Of a stretch of DNA of 61,654 bases, positions 1-7,864 are shown piece by piece (position 1 is the stretch's first letter; every line of letters starts with the position of its first letter). Position numbers and translations under genes: made by a program. Origin of the DNA: an uncultured Clostridia bacterium (GTDB lineage Bacteria; Bacillota; Clostridia; Oscillospirales; CAG-272); assembly GCA_946407735.1 (NCBI GenBank), contig CAMJPL010000016.1, positions 1 to 61,654 on the forward strand, given 5' to 3'. A model generated the notes under the pieces. It was not told where the DNA came from, did not search any database, and was given only the letters and a program-made list of their open reading frames with translations.

Positions 1-64
1 CGCACACATCATCTACAACCTCCCAGATATCAGTATCAAGGCAGAGAGGCAGAAATAGTACCGT

Positions 65-376
65 GTGAGGAAGAGGAACAACAATAGAACGGATGCCGAA
101 AAAGAAGAGAAGCTATGGCAGGAGCTGATCTACCTGCAGGGATGTCTCTTCACCACCAGCAAGGGCCTGGACTTCACATATAAGATTCACGGCGGAGAGA
201 TGTTTATAGATCGAAAGGAGAAGAGCATCACACGGGCGACCGTGATGAAGGCGTATGGGAAAGTTGTCGAACTGGAGGGGGAGGTTAAAGGAGCGAAAGT
301 TCTCGGAACGTTCGGAGCAAGTTATCTGTATCTGATCTTCATAAAGATGGGGCTCATTAAAATAGCCGGAGCGTGA
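65..376 (+). CDS. Uncharacterised small protein associated with SOS cassette
   Basis: This 103-residue, Lys/Glu-rich protein starts at a GTG and ends inside a hairpin shared with the convergent cassette. I do not recognise a named domain. The motif 'EKLWQELIYLQG' and the tail 'FGASYLYLIFIKMGLI' give it the look of a conserved Firmicutes accessory protein, but no function can be read from it. The same reading frame is open upstream from the window edge (positions 2-55, 18 codons) and is separated from the GTG only by a TAG at 56-58 and two codons. Either the gene is longer and interrupted by an amber codon, or the upstream stretch is the tail of another gene. No strong Shine-Dalgarno sequence sits at normal distance from the GTG; GAGAGG lies rather far upstream. 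It may belong to the same mobile cassette as the genes converging on it. Confidence 0.5.
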   Translation: MRKRNNNRTDAEKEEKLWQELIYLQGCLFTTSKGLDFTYKIHGGEMFIDRKEKSITRATVMKAYGKVVELEGEVKGAKVLGTFGASYLYLIFIKMGLIKIAGA

Positions 377-402
377 TCGCTTCAGAGTGCGATTGCTCCG
401 GC
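365..402. terminator. Hairpin between convergent genes
   Basis: An 8-bp outer stem (GCCGGAGC at 365-372 with GCTCCGGC at 395-402) encloses a second pairing (GATCGC with GCGATT). It covers the stop codon of the gene ending at 376 and lies just beyond the stop of the SRAP gene. The flank is only modestly T-rich, so a terminator role on both strands is inferred. Confidence 0.5.
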
Positions 403-429
403 ATTTCTCCGACTATGATGTTTGGATTG

Positions 430-1068
430 TTACGCTATAATCTTCTCGAATACCATATCCGTCATAGCATTCTTAATGATCTCATCCGGTTTACTGTCCG
501 GATTGATCCATTTCTCGACGGCCTCCCCAGGCAAAATGACCGGCATTCGGTCATGGATGAATCGGATCTCTTCGCTCGGTTCTCTTGTAAGGATCGTGAA
601 TACTGGGACCTGAATACCAGATATATCCTCGATTCGGTAAAGTCCCGCAAGCCAAGTGACAGCGGATCCTTTTGGCTGGATCATGTATTTATCGCCGGTC
701 TTGGCTTTCCCAGTGGCCGCATTGATCAGGTGTTCCCATTCAAAATAGTACGATGCCGGGACGATGCAGCGGCGACGTTCCCAGCTTTCTTTGAAGGTGG
801 GCTTTGTGCTAGCCGTTTCCATCCTGGCGTTGACCATGGGAGAAGAGGAGCGGGGAAGGGTGAAGCCCCATATCATAGGGAAGACAGTTCTTGCGCCAGA
901 CCGATTCGGTGCTATGACCGGTACAATATTGGTCGGGCGGACTTCTCCCTCTGTGACCATAGGCCTTCCGAGCTTATTAACGATCCGCTCATTCAAGGCA
1001 GATCGGTTTGCTTCCTCAATAATCGGTCGCAGCTCCGGCGACATCTCCATGTAGTATCTGCAGCACAT
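430..1068 (-). CDS. SRAP domain protein (YedK/HMCES family)
   Basis: This 212-residue protein is a SOS response-associated peptidase family member. In this family the Cys exposed after removal of Met1 forms a thiazolidine crosslink with abasic sites in single-stranded DNA and so shields them from error-prone repair. Seen here: the start 'MCCRY' with Cys2, the conserved 'NARMET' segment, the active-site Glu in 'YFEWEH' and the His in 'FIHDRMP'. Length is normal for bacterial SRAP proteins. It is the last gene of a minus-strand cassette, 34 bp after the YolD-like gene, and shares the theme of DNA damage tolerance with the polymerase and S24 repressor upstream. Family assignment is firm. The role in this organism is inferred, because two genes upstream in the cassette are damaged. 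Confidence 0.92.
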   Translation of the reverse strand: MCCRYYMEMSPELRPIIEEANRSALNERIVNKLGRPMVTEGEVRPTNIVPVIAPNRSGARTVFPMIWGFTLPRSSSPMVNARMETASTKPTFKESWERRRCIVPASYYFEWEHLINAATGKAKTGDKYMIQPKGSAVTWLAGLYRIEDISGIQVPVFTILTREPSEEIRFIHDRMPVILPGEAVEKWINPDSKPDEIIKNAMTDMVFEKIIA

Positions 1069-1102
1069 GATCCATTCTCCTTACGGCGCTTCCATTTCCC
1101 GG

Positions 1103-1633
1103 TCAGTCTCGAACACACCCGTTTTTTAATGTGATCTCCAGGATATCATCAAATCCGATCACTTTTTTTGTCGTATCTGTTTGGATTGTTATCTCTTTCC
1201 TAACCTCTGTATCTACTCTTAGAACCATCCCAGTAACAGTCTCATACAGTCCTGCATTGGCAAAAGCGAAATTGTTCACGTCCTGGCAGGGGACAAAGTA
1301 TTTCACAGAGACGATCACGTGGTTCACCCTGGCCATCCGTCCATTCCATGTCAGGTTGTGTAGGATTTCCAGTTTTCGGGAAAGATCTGCTTCCGCATCA
1401 GCATCCAGCTCTACACGGGAGACGTACTGTACTTCCTTGGAACTGACGGCTTCGCTGAAGCCCTTCAAGGCATCGAAGGGGCTGAAGATCTTGGCCCAGC
1501 GTGATGCGGGCATGGGCGGGTGCTTGATAGAGAAGGCATCCCAGCCTTTGTGCTCCGGGCGGCCTCGAAGTGCCACCTCTCTATATCTGAAATTTGCGGG
1601 CATGGGCATATATCCCAGAACCATTCTGATCAC
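1103..1633 (-). CDS. YolD-like protein
   Basis: This 176-residue protein resembles the YolD-like family found beside Y-family polymerases in Firmicutes plasmids, phages and integrative elements. Seen here: the family's central block ('SPFDALKGFSEAV', about residues 51-63), a charged segment after it ('ADLSRKLEIL'), and the typical end with 'GMVLRVDTEVRKEITI' followed by 'IGFDDILEI'. It begins 38 bp after the polymerase stop and is followed after 34 bp by the SRAP gene, so it is most likely co-transcribed with them. YolD proteins are thought to assist or regulate the UmuC-like polymerase, but the biochemical role is not settled. The N-terminal third is atypical for the family. Membership is good, function tentative. 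Confidence 0.75.
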   Translation of the reverse strand: MIRMVLGYMPMPANFRYREVALRGRPEHKGWDAFSIKHPPMPASRWAKIFSPFDALKGFSEAVSSKEVQYVSRVELDADAEADLSRKLEILHNLTWNGRMARVNHVIVSVKYFVPCQDVNNFAFANAGLYETVTGMVLRVDTEVRKEITIQTDTTKKVIGFDDILEITLKNGCVRD

Positions 1634-1671
1634 CTCCGACCATGATATCCACAGCTGGAGGTGAGAGCACG

Positions 1672-3075
1672 CTATTTTCTGTGCCCGCCTATTTGGCCAT
1701 TCCGCTCCAGTTGCGTTGCTCCTTCGAGCATGTTTTTACCCGTGAACAGGGCATTGGCTCCGTATTTTGATCGCACTTCACTAAGGGCTCCCTGTAAACG
1801 CTTTTCACGCTCAAGGGCCTCGTAGTCAATAAAGAAATTCAGTTGGAAGAATCCGCTGTCTTCATGGACGCCATCGGCGCAGATACCGAGCCTGCGGTAG
1901 AGCAGACGGTGATCCGTCTTCTTGTCGAAAGCTTCCAGGATGCGCGGAGCGACAGTTGATACGCTGTTCGTATCCATGGGCATCTTTACTGTTCCATTAC
2001 TGTGTTTGGGATGGAGCCGTCCGTAGAAGTCGATGGCGACAGGACCATCATAGTTTGGGCTGGCTTCCATGCTTTTATAGTCATAGCTGACCCACCAGGT
2101 AAACTTCGGTGCGATAAGCGTCTTAGCAAACATATCGGCGCACAAACCGTCAATCATCTCGGATAGAACGATCCTGGCTTCTTGGTATTTGTAATGCCGG
2201 GAAAGTACTTGTCCATTGGAGAGGCTGTGACCTTCGGACTTGTAGTTCTTGATGTCGGCTATCGTGACCGGATCGTAGCCCTAGGCGTGAGCGATCAGAA
2301 TTTCGCCATCAATTCCGAAGGTCTTGTAGAACCATTCCTCATCCCACTGGGATTTTTGGGCAATGTCTCCCATGGTGAAGAGATATGCCTTCTCCAGCCG
2401 ATGTGCCTTGCCGGGACCTACCATCCAGAAAGAGGTCAGGGGCTTGTGCTCCCAGAGCAGATACTTGTAGCTGTCCTCGTTCAGCTCGGCGATCCGGACA
2501 CCGTCCTTATCCGGCGCAGCCTTTTTTGCAACGATGTCCATGGCAACCTTGGCCAGGTAGAGGTTGGTACCGATGCCGACCGTAGCCGTGATTCCGGTTG
2601 TCCTCAGGACATCCTGGATGATGGTCATGGTCATCGTATGGGCCGGGTGGACTCCGGCAGCTTTTGCCTCTTTTTCATAGAATCGGAGATAGGGCGTGGC
2701 GTCAATGAAGGACTCGTCAATGCTGTATACGTGGACATACATCGGCGCGGCATACCGGAGGATGATGGAGTAGATCAGGGAGCTGACCCGCTCGTACTCC
2801 GCCATGCGCGGGACGGCAGTGATGTACTGTATCTTTGTCCGGTGCTCCCGCTCATATTTCTGGATCGCTTGCTTTGCTTCAAACAGGCGGGGCCTGGAAG
2901 GAACGCCTATGGCTTTGAGGGAAGGAGAGACGGCCAGACAGATCGTCTGATCTGAGCGACTTTCGTCTGCGACCAGGAGGTTTGTAGTCAAGGGATCGTA
3001 GCCTCGGGCGACGCATTCCACGGAGGCATAGAACGATTTCATGTCAATCGCTATATAGCAATGCTCGGTTTCCAT
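1672..3075 (-). pseudogene. Y-family DNA polymerase (UmuC/DinB-like) interrupted by amber codon
   Basis: The reading frame would give a 467-residue error-prone translesion polymerase, the usual length of Firmicutes UmuC-like proteins. The palm carries the first metal ligand in 'IAIDMKSFYASVE' (Asp11) and the second pair in 'YSIDESFID' (Asp120, Glu121), followed by the thumb. The frame is then broken by a single TAG at 2281-2283 (codon 265). The downstream part (positions 2280-1672: 'GYDPVTIADI', 'SLSNGQVLS', then the little-finger region) continues in the same frame with no indel. Family members carry Trp at this spot ('HAWGY/W'), so one G-to-A change in TGG explains the stop. The gene also ends in TAG. 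Either it is inactivated, or the amber codon is read through. A truncated protein of 264 residues would keep the catalytic residues but lose the DNA-gripping little finger. Confidence 0.85.
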
Positions 3076-3104
3076 GAGCGCCTTCCTCTCGCCCGTTCGC
3101 GTTT

Positions 3105-3836
3105 TTATAGTTTCAGTGTTTCCAAGGCCTCCTGATATAGAGACTGTTCTTCTATGCTGGGGATCATCTCTTTCTCGATCTTGCCAAGCACCCGGCCAAT
3201 AACGGTAGCACCTTCCTCGTAGGGAAAGATATCATCGTAGTCCGGATTGATAGAGTGCAGGCGGTCGTAAGCCTTCTGCTTGATGACCCCGCCCATGCCG
3301 GGAACATAGAAGATACCAATGTCACCATTTCGAAGATCAACACAGTGCTCCACAAGCACACGGTCTCCGTCATGGAACTGTGGCTCCATGCTCTTTCCGG
3401 TAACGGTGATGATCTCATCAGCGCGGGCAACCATGGGGCTGTCGAACAGGATGATTTCTTCCTTCTCTGGAAACTCCGGCCAGTCTGTGCCGTCACCGGC
3501 AGCGGCGTAACGACCCCAGTCTTCAACACCGTTCATACGGTCATAAGCGGCCAGAAGCTTCCGCTTGTGGGCCTTCTTGTTCATGGCTTCCGCGAAGGTC
3601 AGCAGATCCTCTTTGCCTGACTTATCAAGGGACCTGTAATAGTCAACGAGGTCCCGCTCCTCCGTGGTCAGCAGGGTGCCGATACCGGTGAGACCGAAAA
3701 ACTCGTTCGGCTCTACATTCAGGAAGGTGAACATCCGATAGAGAAACTCTGGATCTGGGCGGGTAAGGCCGCACTCCCAGTTCCGGATGGAACTCTTGGA
3801 GATCTGGAGCGCATCGGCCAGCTGCTCGGCGGTCAT
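3105..3836 (-). CDS. XRE/S24 LexA-like repressor, 5' end disrupted
   Basis: From the only available ATG (3836) this gives 243 residues: a helix-turn-helix with 'MTAEQLADALQISKSSIRNW' followed by a LexA-type S24 autoprotease. The likely self-cleavage bond is Ala113-Gly114 ('AAAG'), with Ser149 in 'GKSMEPQF' and Lys187 in 'VIKQKAY' as the catalytic dyad. Family members control SOS mutagenesis operons and are cleaved on DNA damage. Coding similarity clearly extends upstream in frame through 'YGSKIKNFRNRAG', which supplies HTH helix 1, as far as 3959 ('NRPYSTIAGLEKLSPE'). It then hits TAA at 3960-3962 with no ATG, GTG or TTG in between. The natural start appears to have been removed by the recombinase fragment joined there, so a product from 3836 would lack helix 1. 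It lies 29 bp ahead of the polymerase gene and is probably the operon's own regulator. Confidence 0.75.
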   Translation of the reverse strand: MTAEQLADALQISKSSIRNWECGLTRPDPEFLYRMFTFLNVEPNEFFGLTGIGTLLTTEERDLVDYYRSLDKSGKEDLLTFAEAMNKKAHKRKLLAAYDRMNGVEDWGRYAAAGDGTDWPEFPEKEEIILFDSPMVARADEIITVTGKSMEPQFHDGDRVLVEHCVDLRNGDIGIFYVPGMGGVIKQKAYDRLHSINPDYDDIFPYEEGATVIGRVLGKIEKEMIPSIEEQSLYQEALETLKL

Positions 3837-3961
3837 GCCCGCCCGGTTACGGAAGTTCTTTATCTTGGAGCCATAGGTCTCCAGGTTGCGCTGCTTTATT
3901 TCTTCGGGAGAGAGTTTTTCTAACCCTGCGATTGTACTGTAGGGACGATTATCTGTGTATT

Positions 3962-4163
3962 AGGATCTATATAAGAGTCTCGACAATGTATCCCATGCAG
4001 ACCACCTCATTTGGGCTTCAGCAGAAGTATTACAATGAATTGGTGGCAAAACATCCTCATTGAAGCCTCGCGAAGATTTATGTGGATGAAGAAAAATTCG
4101 GCGTGACCGTGGACATCGTGAACAATTCCAGGAAATGATACAGGAAGCTCTGTATAAGATATA
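3962..4163 (+). pseudogene. Degenerate N-terminal fragment of large serine recombinase
   Basis: Plus-strand translation from 3962 reads 'RIYIRVSTMYPMQTTSFGLQ' and then 'QKYYNELVAKHPH', a stop (TGA, 4061-4063) where the family usually has Trp, and 'SLAKIYVDEEKFGVTVDIVN'. After a shift of frame near 4125 it continues 'FQEMIQEALYKI'. This matches the N-terminal catalytic domain of large serine recombinases (resolvase/invertase type): 'RVST' with the catalytic Ser, the 'Q..SF.LQ..YY' region, 'W.LA.IY.DEG.SGT' and 'F..MI.EA...KI'. Nothing after the first ~65 residues survives. It is a scar of an integrated element at the junction between the foreign cassette and galE. It begins at the very base where the neighbouring repressor loses its frame. 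Confidence 0.7.
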
Positions 4164-4519
4164 TTGTTGGGTGCTTATATCATAAATTTATAATGAGTAT
4201 ATGATTCTAGCTCCAATACTTATTTTTACAACTTTTTCTTCCTATGTATTTTATCTAGCGCATTTTTACTGTGAAATTTACTCTGGAAATATACATTTGC
4301 CCAAGCGGTATTTATTTTTTTATTGAAAATAGATTGACTTATGGTTCTCAATGTGATACAATTATACAGTAAATCTTGTTTTGTTCAACCACATGTCTCC
4401 ATATGGATACATGTGCAGATCTAACATCAGTCATTGTTTATGATTCATTTCTCTGTTTTTTTATTCTGTGTTAATCCTTATTCAATATCGTCTTTATCCG
4501 TTAAGCGTAAAGTAATCAA
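4164..4519. other. AT-rich intergenic region before galE
   Basis: About 350 bp, much richer in A/T than the surrounding genes. Apart from the promoter at 4334-4362 I see no gene, repeat or stable hairpin. The left part may be further eroded recombinase sequence, but no motif can be read in it. Confidence 0.5.
4334..4362 (+). promoter_or_regulatory. SigA promoter of galE
   Basis: TTGACT (4334-4339), 17 bp, TACAAT (4357-4362). Transcription would start near 4369, leaving a leader of about 150 nt before galE. Confidence 0.75.
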
Positions 4520-5542
4520 ATGACCGGAACCATACTTCTCACCGGCGGGACAGGCTTTATCGGCTCACATACCGCTGTTGAGCTCATTAAAAGAGGCTAT
4601 GAAATCGTAATAGCCGACAATCTGTCGAACAGCTGTGCCGACGTTATCGGCAAGATCGGCATTATCACCGGCGTGACACCGAGATTTTACAAAGCTGATG
4701 TCTGCGACAGGGAATCGCTGAGGGCGATATTCTCCGAGAATGATATCACAGAGGTGATTCATTTCGCAGGGCTGAAAGCGGTCGGTGAATCTGTGATCGT
4801 GCCGCTGTCATACTATCGGAACAATATAGACTCAGCTCTTTCGCTGCTTGAGGTTATGGACGAGTTTGGAGTCAAACGGCTGATATTCAGCTCGTCAGCG
4901 ACGGTATATACCGCCGGCGACGTCTCGCCGATAACCGAGGATATGCCTACCGGAGGGTGTACGAATCCATACGGCTGGACAAAGTACATGATAGAGCAGA
5001 TCATACGTGACAAATCGGTGGCTGATCCGGAGTTCTCCGCCGTGCTTCTGAGGTATTTCAATCCCATCGGCGCACATGAGAGCGGTCTTATAGGTGAGAA
5101 ACCGAACGGGATCCCGAGCAATATTATGCCGACGATCACGCAGACGGTTGCCGGAAGGCTGGATATGGTCCACATCTTCGGCGGCGACTGGCCGACGAAG
5201 GACGGTACCGGCGTTCGCGATTATATCCATATTTCCGATCTCGCCGCCGGACACGCCGCCGCAATAGATTACGCGAGAACGCATACAGGAGCCGAGCCGA
5301 TCAATCTCGGTACTGGAACCGGATACAGCGTGCTTGAGCTGATCCGCGCTTTTGAGCGTGTCAACTGCGTGAATGTAAACTACGACATCTCATCGCGCCG
5401 CGCCGGTGATCTCGGCGTCTGTTACGCAAGCGCCGAAAAAGCCGAGCGTCTTCTCGGCTGGCATGCCGTAAAGGGAATAGACGACATGGTTCGCGACGCG
5501 TGGATGTGGGAGAAAAAGTCTGATATTCCAAAACAAACATAA
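4520..5542 (+). CDS. galE: UDP-glucose 4-epimerase
   Basis: This 340-residue cytoplasmic enzyme interconverts UDP-glucose and UDP-galactose with tightly bound NAD, the last step of the Leloir pathway and a source of UDP-galactose for surface glycans. Seen here: the Rossmann glycine motif 'LLTGGTGFIGSHT' at residues 6-18, the Asp after beta-2 in 'IADNLSN', the Ser/Thr block 'FSSSATVY', the catalytic Tyr-x3-Lys in 'YGWTKYM', and substrate-binding 'LRYFNPIGAH' and 'GVRDYIHI'. Length is normal for GalE. The Shine-Dalgarno sequence is weak. It stands alone behind its own promoter and is followed by the response-regulator promoter. It fits with the alpha-galactosidase gene further right, which would release galactose. 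Confidence 0.95.
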   Translation: MTGTILLTGGTGFIGSHTAVELIKRGYEIVIADNLSNSCADVIGKIGIITGVTPRFYKADVCDRESLRAIFSENDITEVIHFAGLKAVGESVIVPLSYYRNNIDSALSLLEVMDEFGVKRLIFSSSATVYTAGDVSPITEDMPTGGCTNPYGWTKYMIEQIIRDKSVADPEFSAVLLRYFNPIGAHESGLIGEKPNGIPSNIMPTITQTVAGRLDMVHIFGGDWPTKDGTGVRDYIHISDLAAGHAAAIDYARTHTGAEPINLGTGTGYSVLELIRAFERVNCVNVNYDISSRRAGDLGVCYASAEKAERLLGWHAVKGIDDMVRDAWMWEKKSDIPKQT

Positions 5543-5594
5543 AATCAAAAATACTGCTTCAAACTGAATCAGCCTCCAATCACAATCTTTTTTG

Positions 5595-5623
5595 TTGACT
5601 TTTCCCCCGTTCTGTGGTATAAT
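5595..5623 (+). promoter_or_regulatory. SigA promoter of two-component operon
   Basis: TTGACT (5595-5600), 17 bp ending in TGTGG, TATAAT (5618-5623). The leader from about 5630 to the response-regulator start at 5794 contains an intrinsic terminator at 5706-5729. Confidence 0.85.
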
Positions 5624-5705
5624 TATTTCCACCGAGGCCAGCCCCCGCTGCCCTCTGTTCCACAACGCGGTGTTTCCGTAGCAAATGACAAATCAAGATA
5701 CCGAA

Positions 5706-5729
5706 GGATCGCCGCGCCGATCCTTTTTT
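5706..5729 (+). terminator. Intrinsic terminator inside the response-regulator leader
   Basis: GGATCG (5706-5711) pairs perfectly with CGATCC (5718-5723) and is followed by six T. It lies about 75 nt downstream of the expected transcription start and 65 nt before the ATG. It would yield a ~100-nt RNA (about 5630-5730) unless anti-terminated. I recognise no known riboswitch class in the leader. Confidence 0.65.
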
Positions 5730-5793
5730 GTCCTGCAGCCGCTATAATATCATATCCGCCGAAAAGACCATCCCCCCTCCCCCCCACACAACT

Positions 5794-6495
5794 ATGCGCA
5801 TACTGTACGCCGAGGACGAAGCCTCGCTCGCGCGCGCCGTCAAGGCCGTGCTTGAAAAAAACAACTATTCCGCCGACACCGTCTCAGACGGGCAGGAGGC
5901 GCTCGACTGGCTCGACGCCGGGAACTACGACGCCGCGATATTCGACGTCATGATGCCCGTCATGGACGGCGTCACGGCGCTGAGAAAGCTCCGCGCCAGG
6001 GGCGACAGGACGCCGGTGCTGCTGCTCACGGCGAAGTCCGAGATCGACGACAAGGTCGAAGGGCTCGATTCGGGCGCCAACGACTATCTCACCAAGCCCT
6101 TCGACATGAAGGAGCTGCTCGCCCGCATCCGCGCCATGACGCGCGGCGGCTCGTCCGCCGCAGACTCGCGGCTGACGTACGGCAACATCACCCTCGATCT
6201 CGCGACATTCGAGCTGTCGTCGCCGACGGGGAGCTATAAGCTCGCCGGAAGGGAATTCCAGATGATGGAGATGCTTCTCAGGCAGCCGAAGGTCGTCGTC
6301 TCTCCCGAGAGGATGATGGACCACATCTGGGGCTACGACACCGAGTCGGACATCAGCATCGTCTGGGTCTACATCTCATACCTCCGCAAAAAGCTGAACG
6401 CGCTCGGCGCGAACGTCGCGATCAAGGCGTCGCGCGGCGCTGGGTACTCGCTCGAGATCACCGATGGCGGCAGCGCCGCCGGAGACCGGACGTGA
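5794..6495 (+). CDS. OmpR/PhoB-family response regulator
   Basis: This 233-residue cytoplasmic DNA-binding regulator is phosphorylated by the kinase encoded next. The receiver domain (residues 1-115) has the acidic pocket 'EDE' at 7-9, phospho-acceptor Asp51 in 'IFDVMMPVMDG', the switch Thr in 'LLLTAKSE' and the Lys in 'LTKPFD'. The winged-helix C-terminal domain (about 128-225) ends with 'SIVWVYISYLRKKL' and 'IKASRGAGYSLE'. I place the start at ATG 5794 ('MRILYAEDE') because the receiver fold begins there; an upstream TTG at 5728 would add 22 non-conserved residues lying inside the terminator T-tract. No clear Shine-Dalgarno precedes 5794. Its stop overlaps the kinase GTG start (GTGA), so the pair is translationally coupled. 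The regulon is unknown. Confidence 0.93.
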   Translation: MRILYAEDEASLARAVKAVLEKNNYSADTVSDGQEALDWLDAGNYDAAIFDVMMPVMDGVTALRKLRARGDRTPVLLLTAKSEIDDKVEGLDSGANDYLTKPFDMKELLARIRAMTRGGSSAADSRLTYGNITLDLATFELSSPTGSYKLAGREFQMMEMLLRQPKVVVSPERMMDHIWGYDTESDISIVWVYISYLRKKLNALGANVAIKASRGAGYSLEITDGGSAAGDRT

Positions 6496-7835
6496 TACGG
6501 AAGCTCAGAATCAAGCTCGTTGCCGTCTCGATGCTGTCGCTTTTCATCGTGCTCGGCGCGATCGTCGCCGCCGCGAATATCGTCAGCTGGCGGGGCATCG
6601 TCAGCGGCGCCGACATGATACTCGACCTGCTCGCCGAGAACGGCGGCGCCTTCCCCGAGCGGATGCGCGCAATCGGCAAAAGCGGCGAGGCGTTCGCCCC
6701 GGACTTATCCGACCGCGGCTCGGACGCCGGGAGCGGCGAAGCTCTGTCGGAGTACCGCGAGCCGCGCGATCCCGGACATATCCCCGGCGGGATGCGGGAC
6801 GGCGATTTCAGCAAGGAGACGGCGTTCGAGAACCGCTATTTCTCGGTCTCGCTCGACCAGTCGGGAGCCGTCCTGACGTGCGACATGTCGTATATCGCCG
6901 CCGTGACGGAGGACGAGGCCGTATCCTACGCCGACGAGGCGTACCGGAGCGGCAGCGAGAGGGGCTTCTGCGGCAGCTACCGCTTCCTCCGCTCCGACCG
7001 TGACGACGGCACGCTGATGATATTCCTCGACAGGACGAGGGACATAGAGACCTTCCGCGGCTTCCTCCGCTCGAGCGTGCTGATATCGGCGGCGGGGCTC
7101 ACGGCGGTCTTCCTTCTCATCACGCTGCTCAGCTCGCGCATCGTAAGACCGATCTCCGAAAGCTATGAAAAGCAGAAGCGCTTCATCACCGACGCAGGGC
7201 ACGAGATAAAGACGCCCATCACCATCATCGACGCCGACGCCGAGGTGCTCGGCATGGATATCGGCGACGACAACGAATGGCTGACCGACATAAGGAAGCA
7301 GACGAAGCGCCTCGCCGGACTCACCTCCGATCTCATCTATCTCGCGAAGATGGAGGAGGGCTCGGCTCTGCCGCAGGCGAAGCTGATCGAATTCCCGCTC
7401 TCCGACGTCGCGTCCGAGTGCGCCGGATCGTTCTCCGGCATCGCGAAGGCTCAGGGCAAGAGCTTTGACGTCGATATCGCCCCCGGCATCACGATGAAGG
7501 GCGAGGAGAAGTCGGTGACGCAGCTGATAAACATACTGCTCGACAACGCGATGAAATACTCGACGGACGGCGGCAGGGTGAGCGCCAAGCTCTCCCGCTC
7601 CGGCAGGAGTATCCGCCTTTCCGTCTCGAACGACGCGCCGCCGATGTCAAGGGACGATATCGCCCATATGTTCGACCGCTTCTACCGCGCCGACAAGTCG
7701 AGATCGGCGAAGACCGGCGGCTACGGCATCGGACTCTCCGTCGCGAAGGCGGTGGCGGAGTCGCATAAGGGGAAGATATCGGCGAAACAGGACGCCGACG
7801 GCGTGCTGACGATAACAGCCGTATTCCCGCAGTGA
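6492..7835 (+). CDS. Membrane sensor histidine kinase
   Basis: This 447-residue partner of the preceding response regulator starts at GTG 6492, overlapping by four bases. Topology read from the sequence: TM1 at about 8-29, an extracytoplasmic sensor of some 160 residues with no recognised domain, and TM2 at about 195-215. The dimerisation helix carries phospho-accepting His237 in 'DAGHEIKTP'. The ATPase domain has the N box 'LLDNAMKYS', 'MFDRFYRADKS' (F box) and the G box 'GGYGIGLSVAKAV'. No separate HAMP domain is obvious, only a short linker after TM2. The following acetyltransferase, hydrolase and peptidase genes are probably on the same transcript. This may mean the system responds to, or controls, envelope or peptide metabolism; that link is an inference. 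Confidence 0.92.
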   Translation: MIRKLRIKLVAVSMLSLFIVLGAIVAAANIVSWRGIVSGADMILDLLAENGGAFPERMRAIGKSGEAFAPDLSDRGSDAGSGEALSEYREPRDPGHIPGGMRDGDFSKETAFENRYFSVSLDQSGAVLTCDMSYIAAVTEDEAVSYADEAYRSGSERGFCGSYRFLRSDRDDGTLMIFLDRTRDIETFRGFLRSSVLISAAGLTAVFLLITLLSSRIVRPISESYEKQKRFITDAGHEIKTPITIIDADAEVLGMDIGDDNEWLTDIRKQTKRLAGLTSDLIYLAKMEEGSALPQAKLIEFPLSDVASECAGSFSGIAKAQGKSFDVDIAPGITMKGEEKSVTQLINILLDNAMKYSTDGGRVSAKLSRSGRSIRLSVSNDAPPMSRDDIAHMFDRFYRADKSRSAKTGGYGIGLSVAKAVAESHKGKISAKQDADGVLTITAVFPQ

Positions 7836-7864
7836 CGTTCCCGCAGTAACTGGAGGACAGAACC

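Noticed and set aside
5624..5793. Known riboswitch (fluoride, preQ1, ZTP types) in the response-regulator leader
   Set aside because: The leader does not show the conserved blocks of these classes; only the terminator is clear.
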